Of a DNA stretch of 64,000 nucleotides, positions 1 to 8,393 are shown in pieces (position 1 is the stretch's first letter; the number at the start of each line of letters is the position of its first letter). Made by a program: the position numbers and the translations under genes. Source of the stretch: Nocardioides zeae (lineage in GTDB: Bacteria; Actinomycetota; Actinomycetes; Propionibacteriales; Nocardioidaceae); the NCBI RefSeq assembly GCF_010686755.1, contig NZ_JAAGXA010000001.1, positions 646,492 through 710,491 on the forward strand, in the 5' to 3' direction. The notes under the pieces are model-generated. The model did no database searches. It was not told the DNA's origin and saw nothing but the letters and a program-made list of their open reading frames with translations.

Positions 1-155
1 TAGAGGTGGTCGTCGGACAGCTCGCCGTCGAGCCACTGCACCGCGGCCTCGCCCGAGCTGCGGTAGGCCTGGCTGGGCCAGGCGACGAGGGTCACGAGGG
101 CGCCGATCAGGATCAGCAGGGCGGCTCCGGCCGCGGCGTGGCGTGGTGTCTTCAC
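1..155 (-). CDS. Secreted protein, N-terminus only (runs off the window)
   Basis: Reading leftward from a GTG at 153-155 there is an open frame to the window edge with a classic export signal: VKTPRHAA, then a hydrophobic core (AALLILIGALVTLVAW), then a likely signal-peptidase region. An AAGGAG ribosome site lies just upstream (164-169 on the plus strand). The following residues (GEAAVQWLDGELSDDHL) resemble the start of secreted squalene/prenyltransferase-repeat proteins that often sit beside cobalamin loci, but only about 50 residues are visible, so that family guess is weak. It is divergent from the riboswitch-controlled transporter. Confidence 0.6.
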   Translation of the reverse strand, partial: MKTPRHAAAGAALLILIGALVTLVAWPSQAYRSSGEAAVQWLDGELSDDHL

Positions 156-464
156 CGGGTGTGCTCCTTGCGCGTCCCGAAGAAGCACCCACCCGGCGCC
201 GAGCCGCGGCGCCAGGGGCACGTCCCCCTGCAGTGCGCGACAGTGGTCGTTGGTTCGACGTCCCCGGCTGGTGACCCGACTCGTCAGGAGAGCTCCTGAC
301 CCACGGTTGCGCGACAGTGCCGGATTTCGACCGGCTTCCCCGGCGCGGGGACGGTATGGAGTTGTGAGGCGCGGTGAGCGTACGGCGAGGTCGGCCGATC
401 AGCCAATCCCGTGCGACCCACGCCACACGCCGGGCCCGGCGTCACGCGGGGCGGTCGCCGTCTA
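156..464. other. Divergent intergenic region
   Basis: About 300 bases separate the leftward secreted-protein gene from the first cobalamin riboswitch. No credible gene is present; open frames here have no family resemblance and run into the riboswitch. The only marked structure is the 18-bp palindrome listed separately. Promoters for both directions presumably lie here, but no convincing -35/-10 pair was identified. Confidence 0.6.
283..300. promoter_or_regulatory. 18-bp palindrome, possible operator
   Basis: GTCAGGAG-AG-CTCCTGAC is a perfect 8-bp inverted repeat with a 2-bp spacer. It lies in the divergent region about 130 bases upstream of the secreted-protein start and about 165 bases before the riboswitch. 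The size and symmetry fit a dimeric regulator site. The cognate regulator is unknown. Confidence 0.4.
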
Positions 465-676
465 GGGTGGCGTCGCTGGTTCGCCCCGGCAGCCGGTCGG
501 TGGCGAGGCAAGAGGGAACCCGGTGTGAGTCCGGGACTGCCCCGCAGCGGTGAGTGGGAACGACCGCCGTCACGAAGCACTGGGTCCGTGCGGGCCTGGG
601 AAGCGACGGCCAGTAGGTCCGGCCACCCGTCCTCGGACGGGAGCCGGTCGCCCGCGAGTCCGAAGACCTGCCAGCT
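465..676 (+). promoter_or_regulatory. Cobalamin riboswitch 1 (upstream of the fused ABC importer)
   Basis: All conserved blocks of the AdoCbl-type riboswitch are visible in order: AAGAGGGAACCCGGTG (502-517), the B12-box-type core CCCCGCAGCGGTGAGTGGGAA (539 onward), a CCTGGGAAGCGACGGCCAGTAGG block (596 onward), and the closing GAGTCCGAAGACCTGCC (ending near 673). It precedes the solute-binding protein by about 170 bases on the same strand, so uptake should be reduced when adenosylcobalamin is plentiful. The outer ends of the P1 stem are approximate. An open frame on the opposite strand through this element is a shadow. Confidence 0.95.
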
Positions 677-846
677 CCCGTGGGTGCGACGTCCGCGGTG
701 GTCGGATGCCTCGAGGGCGGGCTCCACGACATGTTCGGTGGCTGGCGGCCTGGTACGCCGCGGCCCGGGTGCGTCCGTCCTCCTCGGTCCTGGCTGCTCG
801 GGGGCGCGTGTCTGCGGTCAACCCGCACCCGAGCCGAAGGTCCATC

Positions 847-2355
847 GTGAACCGCACTCCCTCTGCGCCCGCAGCGGCGCTCGTCGTCGCCGCCGCGTTC
901 CTCACCGCCTGCTCGCCGGGCGGCTCGTCGGCCTCCGACGACGCCTCGGGCGACGACCGTCTCCGCTTTGCCTACGCCTTCACCCCGACGACGGCGTTGT
1001 CGCCGTACTCCGACGACGCCACCACGGCGTACGCGGCGGGCGCGACCGAGACGCTCGTGCGCCTCGACCCGGCCGGTCTGCCCGAGCCCGCCCTGGCGAC
1101 CGCGTGGGAGCAGGTCGACCCGACGACGTGGCGCTTCGAGATCCGCCCCGACGTCGTCTTCCACGACGGCACGCCCCTGACCGGCGAGACCGTGGCTGCG
1201 GCGCTGGACGCCGCCGCGGCGGCCGAGCCCGCCCCCCGCGCGCTCGCCGGCAGCAGCATCGACGCCACGGCGGAGGAGGGACCGAACGGCGACGTCGTCG
1301 TGGTCACCACCGCCGCGCCCGACCCGGTGCTGGTCCAGCGACTGACCTCCCCGGAGCTCGTGGTGCTCGCACCGTCCGCCTACGCGGACCCGACGCGCCC
1401 GACGCCGGTGGGCACCGGCACCGGTCCCTACGAGATCACCGACACCGACCTCACGACCCAGATGACGCTGGAGGCGAACCCCGACTACTGGGACGGTGCG
1501 CCCGCGATGGACGGTGTCGACGTCACGTTCGTCGGGGATGCCGGCGCCCGGCTCCAGGCCTTCCGGTCCGACCAGGTCGACCTCGCCCAGGCCCTGCCCG
1601 CCGCGCAGCTGGACCAGATCGCCGACGACGAGCTCCTCGCCGTACCGCTTCCCCGGACGGTGAGCCTGCACCTCACCCAGACCTCCGACGTGCTCGGGGA
1701 CCCCGGGCAGCGGGAGCTGGTGCGTGCGGCCGTGGCGGAGCTCGACCTGGCCGGCACGATCTATGCCGGACGCGCCGAGCCCGCGGGCGGGCTGTTCAAC
1801 GCCGCGGTGTCGGCGTGGGCGGCCGACCGTGAAGCGGCGACGTACCCGGCGGCCGCCACGGCAGCGTCCTCGACGCCGATCAGGCTGGCGACGTTCACCG
1901 ACCGGCCCGAGCTGCCGGAGATGGCGACGGCGATCGCCGACGCGCTGCGGGCGGTCGGGTTCGACGTGGAGGTCGTGGCGCGCCCCTACGACGAGATGGA
2001 GACCGACTACCTCGACGGGACCTACGACCTGGTGATCATGAGCCGTTCCTACGGCCAGGACACCGCCGACCCGGTCGGCTACCTGCAGGCGGACTTCGGG
2101 TGCGACGGCACCTACAACATCAGCCGGTCCTGCGATGCGACGCTCGACGCCGAGCTCGCCGCGGCGCAGCTGGTGGCCGACCCCGACGAGCGGGCTGCCG
2201 CAGCGGTGGCGGTGGAGCAGCAGGTGCTCGGCGACGTGTGGGCCGTGCCCCTCGTGCACGACGCCACGCAGTTCGGCGTCCAGGGCGTGACCGGTCTCGC
2301 GAGCGATCCGTTCGAGCGCGCGGTCGTCACCAGCACGACGAGCGTCGACCGCTGA
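847..2355 (+). CDS. ABC transporter solute-binding lipoprotein, peptide/nickel family (SBP_bac_5)
   Basis: This is a 502-residue extracytoplasmic binding protein of the DppA/OppA/NikA family. The N-terminus has a signal peptide ending in a lipobox (LTAC, Cys about residue 21), so it should be lipid-anchored on the outer face of the membrane. Family marks include WRFEIRPDVVFHDGTPL (about residues 95-115) and ANPDYWDG (about 215). The GTG at 847 was chosen because the export signal starts there and a GAAGG lies just upstream; the frame extends further upstream into riboswitch leader. It is the first gene after riboswitch 1 and is followed directly by ATPase and permease genes. Regulation by cobalamin suggests cobalt, nickel, a corrinoid precursor or a chelate as ligand; that is inference, since peptide-family folds do not reveal the ligand. 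Confidence 0.9.
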   Translation: MNRTPSAPAAALVVAAAFLTACSPGGSSASDDASGDDRLRFAYAFTPTTALSPYSDDATTAYAAGATETLVRLDPAGLPEPALATAWEQVDPTTWRFEIRPDVVFHDGTPLTGETVAAALDAAAAAEPAPRALAGSSIDATAEEGPNGDVVVVTTAAPDPVLVQRLTSPELVVLAPSAYADPTRPTPVGTGTGPYEITDTDLTTQMTLEANPDYWDGAPAMDGVDVTFVGDAGARLQAFRSDQVDLAQALPAAQLDQIADDELLAVPLPRTVSLHLTQTSDVLGDPGQRELVRAAVAELDLAGTIYAGRAEPAGGLFNAAVSAWAADREAATYPAAATAASSTPIRLATFTDRPELPEMATAIADALRAVGFDVEVVARPYDEMETDYLDGTYDLVIMSRSYGQDTADPVGYLQADFGCDGTYNISRSCDATLDAELAAAQLVADPDERAAAAVAVEQQVLGDVWAVPLVHDATQFGVQGVTGLASDPFERAVVTSTTSVDR

Positions 2356-3824
2356 CCCTCGCCCTCGCCCGGTGGGAGGGCGTCCGCCTGCGACGGCGGT
2401 CGGACGCCTCCCTGGTCCTCGGCCCGCTCGACCTGGCCGTCGAGCCGGGGGAGCGGGTCGCGCTCGTCGGCCCCTCGGGCGCGGGCAAGACGCTGACGGC
2501 CCGCCTCGCCTGCCTGCCGCCGCCCGCAGACCTGCGGCTCGAGGGCACGGTCGCCGTCGACGGTCGGACGGGACTGCTCGCCCAGGAGTCCGCCACCGCG
2601 CTCGACCCCGGGACCACCGTCGGACACCAGCTCGGGCTGGTGGCCCGCACACGGGCCTCGGACCGCGGCGCGGCGCGGCGTGCCGTGGCGGCGGTGCTCG
2701 ACGAGCTCGGGCTCGACCCGGCGGTGGCCCGGCGCCACCCGACCGTGCTGTCGGGAGGGCAACGGCAGCGGGTGGCGCTTGCACTCGCGCTCCTGGCGGA
2801 GCCCGAGCTCCTCGTCGCCGACGAGCCGACCTCGGCCCTCGATCCGGTGACCGCCGCCGAGGTCGTCGCGACCGTACGGCGCGCGCTCGACTCCCGACGC
2901 ACCGCGCTGCTGCTCGTCACCCATGACCCCGCTGTGGCCGCCGGACTGTGCGAGCGCGTCGTGCGGCTCGCGGACGGTCAGGTGCACGACGGCCTCGGAC
3001 CCGAGGTCGGGCACGAGGGGATGCAGGCTCCCCACGTGCCCCGCGTGCCGGGGGAGCCGGTGCTCACCTGGTCGGCTGTGTCGCGTACCTGGCGCGCCCC
3101 GGCGCGCGGGGGCGGGCGCGGGCGCAGCACGACCGTCGGCGTCCGCGACCTCTCGCTCGAGGTGCGCTCCGGTGAGCACGTGGCCGTGCTCGGCGCCTCC
3201 GGCGCCGGCAAGTCGACCCTCGTGCGGCTCGCCGCCGGCCGTGACCGCCCCACGGTGGGCAGCGTGCGGGTCGTCGCGCGAGCCGGGCGGGCGCCGGCGC
3301 TGCAGTCCGTGCCGCAGGACGCCGGCGGGTCCTTGACGCCGTGGCGCACGGTGCGCCAGCTGCTCGTCGAGGCGCTCCGCGTCGACCACCCGGACGCCAC
3401 CGATCTCGAGGAAGCCCGACTGGCCGACCTGCTCGGCGTCGTCCACCTCGGGGCCGACCTCCTCGACCGCCGCCCGGCCACGCTCTCCGGCGGTCAACGG
3501 CAGCGGGTCGCCATCGCACGGGCGCTCGCCGCCGGACCTCGGGTCCTGCTGGGGGACGAGATGCTCAGCGCGCTCGACGCCCCGACGCGCGGCGCAGTCG
3601 CGGACGCCGTGCGGGCACACGCCGACGCCGCGGGCGCGACGCTCGTCGTCTGCACCCACGACCTGGACGTCGCTGCGCGACTGGCCGCGCGGATCGTCGT
3701 GCTCGGGGACGGCAGGATCGTGGACGACGGCCCGGTCGCACTGCTGGGCGCGTACGACGCAGGATCCCCGGCACTGCGGGCTCTGCGCGAGGCGTCCGGG
3801 CACCGCGTGGGTGCGCTCCGGTGA
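2352..3824 (+). CDS. Fused dual ABC ATPase, DppD-DppF type
   Basis: Two complete ABC ATPase domains lie in one chain of about 490 residues. Domain 1 has Walker A GPSGAGKT (about residue 40), signature LSGGQRQR and Walker B LLVADEPTSALD. Domain 2 has Walker A GASGAGKS, signature LSGGQRQR and Walker B LLGDEMLSALD. The chain powers the importer encoded on either side. The start is unclear: no ATG, GTG or TTG lies between the end of the binding-protein gene and the first beta strand. The best position is a CTG at 2352 that overlaps the previous stop (CTGA), which implies translational coupling. The frame is open further upstream, but that would read deep into the preceding gene. It overlaps the permease gene by 4 bases (GTGA). 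Confidence 0.88.
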   Translation: MTLALARWEGVRLRRRSDASLVLGPLDLAVEPGERVALVGPSGAGKTLTARLACLPPPADLRLEGTVAVDGRTGLLAQESATALDPGTTVGHQLGLVARTRASDRGAARRAVAAVLDELGLDPAVARRHPTVLSGGQRQRVALALALLAEPELLVADEPTSALDPVTAAEVVATVRRALDSRRTALLLVTHDPAVAAGLCERVVRLADGQVHDGLGPEVGHEGMQAPHVPRVPGEPVLTWSAVSRTWRAPARGGGRGRSTTVGVRDLSLEVRSGEHVAVLGASGAGKSTLVRLAAGRDRPTVGSVRVVARAGRAPALQSVPQDAGGSLTPWRTVRQLLVEALRVDHPDATDLEEARLADLLGVVHLGADLLDRRPATLSGGQRQRVAIARALAAGPRVLLGDEMLSALDAPTRGAVADAVRAHADAAGATLVVCTHDLDVAARLAARIVVLGDGRIVDDGPVALLGAYDAGSPALRALREASGHRVGALR

Positions 3825-5533
3825 GTGCGGTGCTGCGAGTCCTCGCCACCGTTGGCGGACTCGTGCTCGTCGTCGCGTCGCTGCCGTGGCTCCGGGGCGA
3901 GGACCCGGCCGTCACCGTGCTCCGGGTGAGGTTCCGGCAGCGGGGTCAGGACCCCGAGGCGGTGGCGGCGCTCCGCGAGCAGCTCGGCCTGGCGCCGGAC
4001 CCGGTGACCGGGGCGGCGCGGTGGCTGGCCGCAGCGGCTCGCGGGGACCTGGGGGAGAGCTGGGTCAGCCGCCAGTCCGTGCTCGAGCGCGTGCAGCCCG
4101 CGGTGGCAGCCTCCGCGACCCTGGCCGGCTGCGCGATCGCGATCGCCCTGCTCCTCACGACGCTCGCGCTGTGCGGCCCTGTCGTCCGGGCGGCGCGCAC
4201 GGGCACGCCGACGCGGCCCGGGCTCAAGGTCGCCGCGGTCACGGTCGCGGCCCTCCCCGAGGTGATCGTGGGCAGCCTCCTGGTGATCGCCCTCGCGGTG
4301 CACCTCCGTCTGCTGCCCGCCACCGGCTGGGACGGCTGGGGCAGCGTGGTCGCGCCGGCGCTGGCCCTCGGCGTACCGGCCGCGGGTCTGCTCACCCGCC
4401 TCCTCGCCGGCGTGCTGGACCAGGCGGTGACGGAGCAGTGGGTCACCACGTGGCGCGCCAACGGGGTGCCGACGACACCGGTGGCGTGGGCGTTGGCTCG
4501 TCGGGTGGCGGGACGCGGCGCGTCCCAGGTCGCCGTCGTGTGGGTGGGGATGCTCGGCACGGCGGTCGCCGTGGAGAAGGTGTTCAGCGTGCCGGGCGTG
4601 GGCTCGCTCGCGGTGCGCTCGGCGCTCACGCAGGACGTCCCCGTGCTCCAGGCCTGCCTGCTCGCCGTCGTCGGCCTCGGCCTGGCCGGGGCCGGTGCAG
4701 CCCTCCTCGCGCACCGGTTCCTGCTCGTCGGCGCGACCGGCCGCGACGACCTCGGCGTGACGGCCGACGCGGCTCAGGGATCGCCCCGGGTGGTCGTGGT
4801 GGTGACGGCGACGCTGGCGCTCCTCGTGATCGGTGGCCTGCCTCGCGACGGCGGCACCGCCGACCTCGGCTCCCGCCTCGCGCGTCCCGGTGCGCGTCAC
4901 CCCCTCGGAGCCGATGCGGTCGGCCACGACCTCTGGGGCCGCGTCGCGGACGCCACCGTCCGCACGGTCGGCCTGGCCGTGCTCGTGAGCCTGCTGGCAC
5001 TCGTCGTCGCGCTCCTCGTGGGGCTGACCGCCCGCCGTCTCCGGGTGGGCGCGATGGACGTGCTGGTGACCGTGCCGAGCACCGTCGTCGGCATGGTCGT
5101 CGCCGCCGCGCTCGGGCCGGGCCTGCTCGGCGCGTGCGTCGCCGTCGCCGCGGTCGCCTGGGTCCCGCTCGCCGTCCACGCCCGCGGCCTCGTCGTCGAG
5201 GCGCGGGGTTCGGGGCACGTCGGGGCAGCTCGCCGCCTCGGCCTCGGGCGGATGCGCGTCGGCGTCGTGCACCTCCTGCCCGGCGTCGTGGGTCCCCTGG
5301 CGCAGCACGCAGTGGCCCGCCTGCCGCTCAACGCCGTGGCGATCGCCGGGCTCAGCTTCATCGGCCTGGGCGCCGATCCCGACGCCGCCGAGCTCGGCGC
5401 GATGCTGGCCGAGGGGCTGCGCTACCTCGAGGTCGCGCCGTGGGTGGTGCTGGTGCCCGGCGGGGTGCTGTTGCTCCTCGGCGTCGGTGCCGGGGCCGCG
5501 GGCGGTGTGCGGCGTCGTGTCCACCGGGCCTGA
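3821..5533 (+). CDS. Fused dual permease, DppB-DppC type
   Basis: A 570-residue integral membrane protein carries two binding-protein-dependent permease domains in tandem. The first half begins with a hydrophobic helix, then the DppB-type periplasmic segment (LREQLGLAPDPV, then GDLGESWV), several further helices and an EKVFSVPGVGSL EAA-like loop. The second half has the DppC marks HPLGADAVGHDLWGRV and LSFIGLGADP. The GTG start at 3821 overlaps the ATPase stop by 4 bases. In most bacteria these are two separate genes; here the whole five-part importer is three genes. It is followed by the second cobalamin riboswitch. Confidence 0.9.
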   Translation: MSAVLRVLATVGGLVLVVASLPWLRGEDPAVTVLRVRFRQRGQDPEAVAALREQLGLAPDPVTGAARWLAAAARGDLGESWVSRQSVLERVQPAVAASATLAGCAIAIALLLTTLALCGPVVRAARTGTPTRPGLKVAAVTVAALPEVIVGSLLVIALAVHLRLLPATGWDGWGSVVAPALALGVPAAGLLTRLLAGVLDQAVTEQWVTTWRANGVPTTPVAWALARRVAGRGASQVAVVWVGMLGTAVAVEKVFSVPGVGSLAVRSALTQDVPVLQACLLAVVGLGLAGAGAALLAHRFLLVGATGRDDLGVTADAAQGSPRVVVVVTATLALLVIGGLPRDGGTADLGSRLARPGARHPLGADAVGHDLWGRVADATVRTVGLAVLVSLLALVVALLVGLTARRLRVGAMDVLVTVPSTVVGMVVAAALGPGLLGACVAVAAVAWVPLAVHARGLVVEARGSGHVGAARRLGLGRMRVGVVHLLPGVVGPLAQHAVARLPLNAVAIAGLSFIGLGADPDAAELGAMLAEGLRYLEVAPWVVLVPGGVLLLLGVGAGAAGGVRRRVHRA

Positions 5534-5624
5534 ACCTCGCCTGTGGCGCTCGACCCAGAGCCGCCGCCGCGCACCGGGGCCCGCGGCTCGGGTCGTGGAC
5601 GATGGTGCGTGACCTCCGGATGGT

Positions 5625-5842
5625 GGAGGTAGCGTGCCGTTCGCAGCTGGTTCGGCACCTCGTACCTGGGGTGTCGTCGCAAGAGGGAACCCGGTGAGAG
5701 TCCGGGACTGTCCCGCAGCGGTGAGTGGGAACGACCTCCGTCAACAGCACTGGGTTCTGGCCTGGGAAGCGACGGACAGTAGGGGTCCTCCGAGAGGTGT
5801 CTCGGAACGGCGTGCCCACGAGTCCGAAGACCTGCCAGCGCA
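5625..5842 (+). promoter_or_regulatory. metE leader: Cobalamin riboswitch 2 (upstream of metE)
   Basis: The conserved cobalamin riboswitch blocks are present: GCAAGAGGGAACCCGGTGAG (5677 onward), GTCCCGCAGCGGTGAGTGGGAA, GCACTGGGTTCTGGCCTGGGAAGCGACGGACAGTAGG, and GAGTCCGAAGACCTGCC ending near 5837. It lies about 135 bases before metE. Cobalamin repression of metE spares the costly B12-independent enzyme when B12-dependent MetH can work; this is the known logic in many bacteria. The 5' boundary is approximate. Confidence 0.95.
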
Positions 5843-5977
5843 CCGCGCGCATCCGCGTGCGGTGGTCCGGCACCTGCGGAGCACGGGTGCGACCTCGCTG
5901 CGGTCGTGCCGCACCCGGTCGCACCCCGCGCTGCGCACGTCGGACCTCCCGACGAGCTCACGAGGTATGAGACGAAG

Positions 5978-8314
5978 ATGAGCACGACACAATCCCCACC
6001 GCGTCCGATCGGCGCAACGGTCCTGGGCTATCCCCGGATCGGTCGTCATCGCGAGCTGAAGCGCACGCTGGAGGCCTACTGGCGCGGGCAGGCGACGGCG
6101 GCTGATGTCGACCGCACGGCCAGCGCCGTTCGGCACGACGCCCTCGCCACCATGTCGGCAGCTGGCTTGGACTCCGTCCCCGTCAACACCTTCAGCCTGT
6201 ACGACCAGCTGCTCGACACCGTGATGCTCCTCGGCGCGGTGCCACCGAGGTTCACGAACGTCGGCGGCGGAGCCTCGGCGTCCGGCACCGACCTCGACCT
6301 GTACTTCGCGATGGCCCGGGGCACCGACGACCAGCAGCCGCTGGAGATGACCAAGTGGTTCGACACGAACTACCACTACCTGGTGCCGGAGATCGGGGCG
6401 GCGACCCCGTTCGCGCTCGACGCGCGCAAGCCGCTGCTGGAGCACGCCGAGGCTGTCGCCGCCGGCGTCCGCTCTCGCCCCGTCGTCGTCGGACCCTGGA
6501 CGTTCTTGTCACTCGCCAAGTCCGCCGCCGACGCACCGTCGACCTTCACTCCGCTCGATCGGCTGACCGAGCTGGCCGAGGTGTACGCCGACCTGCTCCG
6601 CGCCCTCGCCGATGCCGGTGTCGAGTGGGTGCAGATCGATGAGCCAGCACTGGTGAGGGACCTCGACGCAACGGCGCTCGCCAGGGTGCACCAGGTGTAC
6701 AGGAGGTTGGGCGAGCTCTCAGAGCGACCCGCGATGCTGGTCGCGACCTACTTCGGCGACGCCACGGACGCGCTCGCTGCGGTCTGCAGCGCGAGAGTCG
6801 ACGGCATCGCCCTGGACCTGGTTGCCGGGTCGCCGGCTCCTCCTCCCGCCCGTGTGTTCGGTACCACGCAGGTCGTCCTCGGTGCGGTTGACGGCCGCAA
6901 CGTCTGGCGCACCGATCTGGAGCAGCGCCTCGGTGAGCTGCGCGCCTGGCAGGCGCTACCCGGCGCACTCTCGGTGTCGAGCAGCTGCTCGCTGCTGCAT
7001 GTCCCGTACGACGTCTCGGTCGAGACCGGCCTGAACCCGGCCGTCCGTGCGTCCGTGGCGTTCGCCGATCAGAAGCTGGGGGAGGTGGTGGCACTGCAGC
7101 GTGCGTTGAGCGGCGAAGGCAGCGACGACCCGGGGGCACGTGCGGCGTTCGCGGGGTCGGCTGGTGCGAGCCGCACCCGCGCTGCCGACCTCGGCCGAGG
7201 GCGTGACGAGGTCGCGCAGCGCGTCGCCGCGATCCGTGCCGACGACCGCCGACGGGAACCGGTCGAGGTCCGGCGCGTCGCCCAGGCGCATCGGCTCCGC
7301 CTGCCGGCACTGCCGACCACGACGATCGGCTCCTTCCCGCAGACCGACGCCGTGCGCTCGGCGCGCGCCGCCCACCGTGCGGGACGGATCGACGACGCCA
7401 CCTACGAGGAGCGCATGCAGGCCGAGATCGCTGATGTGGTCGCGCTGCAGGAGAGCCTCGGGTTGGACGTCCTGGTGCACGGCGAGCCCGAGCGCAACGA
7501 TATGGTGCAGTACTTCGCGGAGCTGCTGGGGGGCTTCGCCACCACCGGCTCGGGTTGGGTGCAGTCGTACGGAACGCGGTGCGTGCGGCCACCGTTGCTG
7601 CACGGCGACGTCACACGGCCGCAGCCCATGACGGTGAGGTGGACCAGGTATGCCGCGAGCCTGACGGACCGTCCGATGAAGGGCATGCTGACGGGCCCCG
7701 TCACCATCCTGGCGTGGTCCTTCGTCCGCGACGACCAGCCCCGCGCGACGACCGCCGACCAGGTCGCCCTCGCACTGCGGGACGAGGTCGCCGATCTCGA
7801 GGCGGCAGGTGTTCCCATCATCCAGGTCGACGAGCCCGCACTGCGAGAGCTGCTGCCGTTGCGACGGGCCGCGCAGCAGGCCTACCTGGAATGGGCGGTC
7901 GCCGCCTTCCGGCTCGCGACGAGCGGGGTCCGGGCGGACACGCAGGTGCACACCCACCTGTGCTACTCGGAGTTCGGCGAGGTGATCGACGCGATCGACG
8001 GGCTCGGCGCCGACGTCACCAGCGTGGAGGCCGCCCGCTCCGGCATGGAACTGCTTGCCGACGTGGCGTTGCACGGTTTCGCGGGGGCTCTCGGGCCCGG
8101 TGTCTACGACATCCACTCGCCGCGGGTGCCCTCGGCCGATGACATGGCCGCTCTCCTCCGCGCTGCGACACGAGCCCTGTCGCCCGAACAGCTCTGGGTC
8201 AACCCGGACTGCGGGCTCAAGACACGCGGGTACGCCGAGGTCCGCCCAGCACTGGCCCATCTCGTCGAGGCCGCCGCACGCGTGCGGGCCGAGCTGGAGG
8301 AAGCCGCGGGCTGA
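5978..8314 (+). CDS. metE: Cobalamin-independent methionine synthase
   Basis: It transfers a methyl group from 5-methyltetrahydrofolate-triglutamate to homocysteine in the cytosol without B12. The 778-residue length fits MetE. The N-terminal half has the YPRIGRHRELK opening. The catalytic C-terminal half has TTTIGSFPQT, VHGEPERNDMVQYF, GMLTGPVTIL, the zinc-ligand region THLCYSEF (His and Cys), YDIHSPRVPS and the last zinc Cys in NPDCGLKTRG. The ATG at 5978 matches the family N-terminus; the open frame before it is riboswitch leader. It is preceded by riboswitch 2 and followed by a strong hairpin, so it is probably transcribed alone. Confidence 0.97.
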   Translation: MSTTQSPPRPIGATVLGYPRIGRHRELKRTLEAYWRGQATAADVDRTASAVRHDALATMSAAGLDSVPVNTFSLYDQLLDTVMLLGAVPPRFTNVGGGASASGTDLDLYFAMARGTDDQQPLEMTKWFDTNYHYLVPEIGAATPFALDARKPLLEHAEAVAAGVRSRPVVVGPWTFLSLAKSAADAPSTFTPLDRLTELAEVYADLLRALADAGVEWVQIDEPALVRDLDATALARVHQVYRRLGELSERPAMLVATYFGDATDALAAVCSARVDGIALDLVAGSPAPPPARVFGTTQVVLGAVDGRNVWRTDLEQRLGELRAWQALPGALSVSSSCSLLHVPYDVSVETGLNPAVRASVAFADQKLGEVVALQRALSGEGSDDPGARAAFAGSAGASRTRAADLGRGRDEVAQRVAAIRADDRRREPVEVRRVAQAHRLRLPALPTTTIGSFPQTDAVRSARAAHRAGRIDDATYEERMQAEIADVVALQESLGLDVLVHGEPERNDMVQYFAELLGGFATTGSGWVQSYGTRCVRPPLLHGDVTRPQPMTVRWTRYAASLTDRPMKGMLTGPVTILAWSFVRDDQPRATTADQVALALRDEVADLEAAGVPIIQVDEPALRELLPLRRAAQQAYLEWAVAAFRLATSGVRADTQVHTHLCYSEFGEVIDAIDGLGADVTSVEAARSGMELLADVALHGFAGALGPGVYDIHSPRVPSADDMAALLRAATRALSPEQLWVNPDCGLKTRGYAEVRPALAHLVEAAARVRAELEEAAG

Positions 8315-8324
8315 CGAGTCTCAC

Positions 8325-8358
8325 GAGGGGGCTTCGGCACGTGCCGGAGCCCCCTCTT
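8325..8358 (+). terminator. Hairpin terminator after metE
   Basis: Two 16-base arms (8325-8340 and 8341-8356) are complementary apart from one G-U pair, with the innermost bases forming the loop, followed by TT. It lies 10 bases after the metE stop and before the convergent enoyl-CoA hydratase gene, so it may act for both directions. Confidence 0.8.
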
Positions 8359-8393
8359 ACGACAGCGCGCGGTGCGGAGCCGCGGTGTGTTCG

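Noticed and set aside
284..727. Open frame on the minus strand through riboswitch 1, reading WQVFGLAGD
   Set aside because: It is the antisense of the conserved riboswitch blocks; the same peptide appears opposite the other cobalamin riboswitches and has no family.
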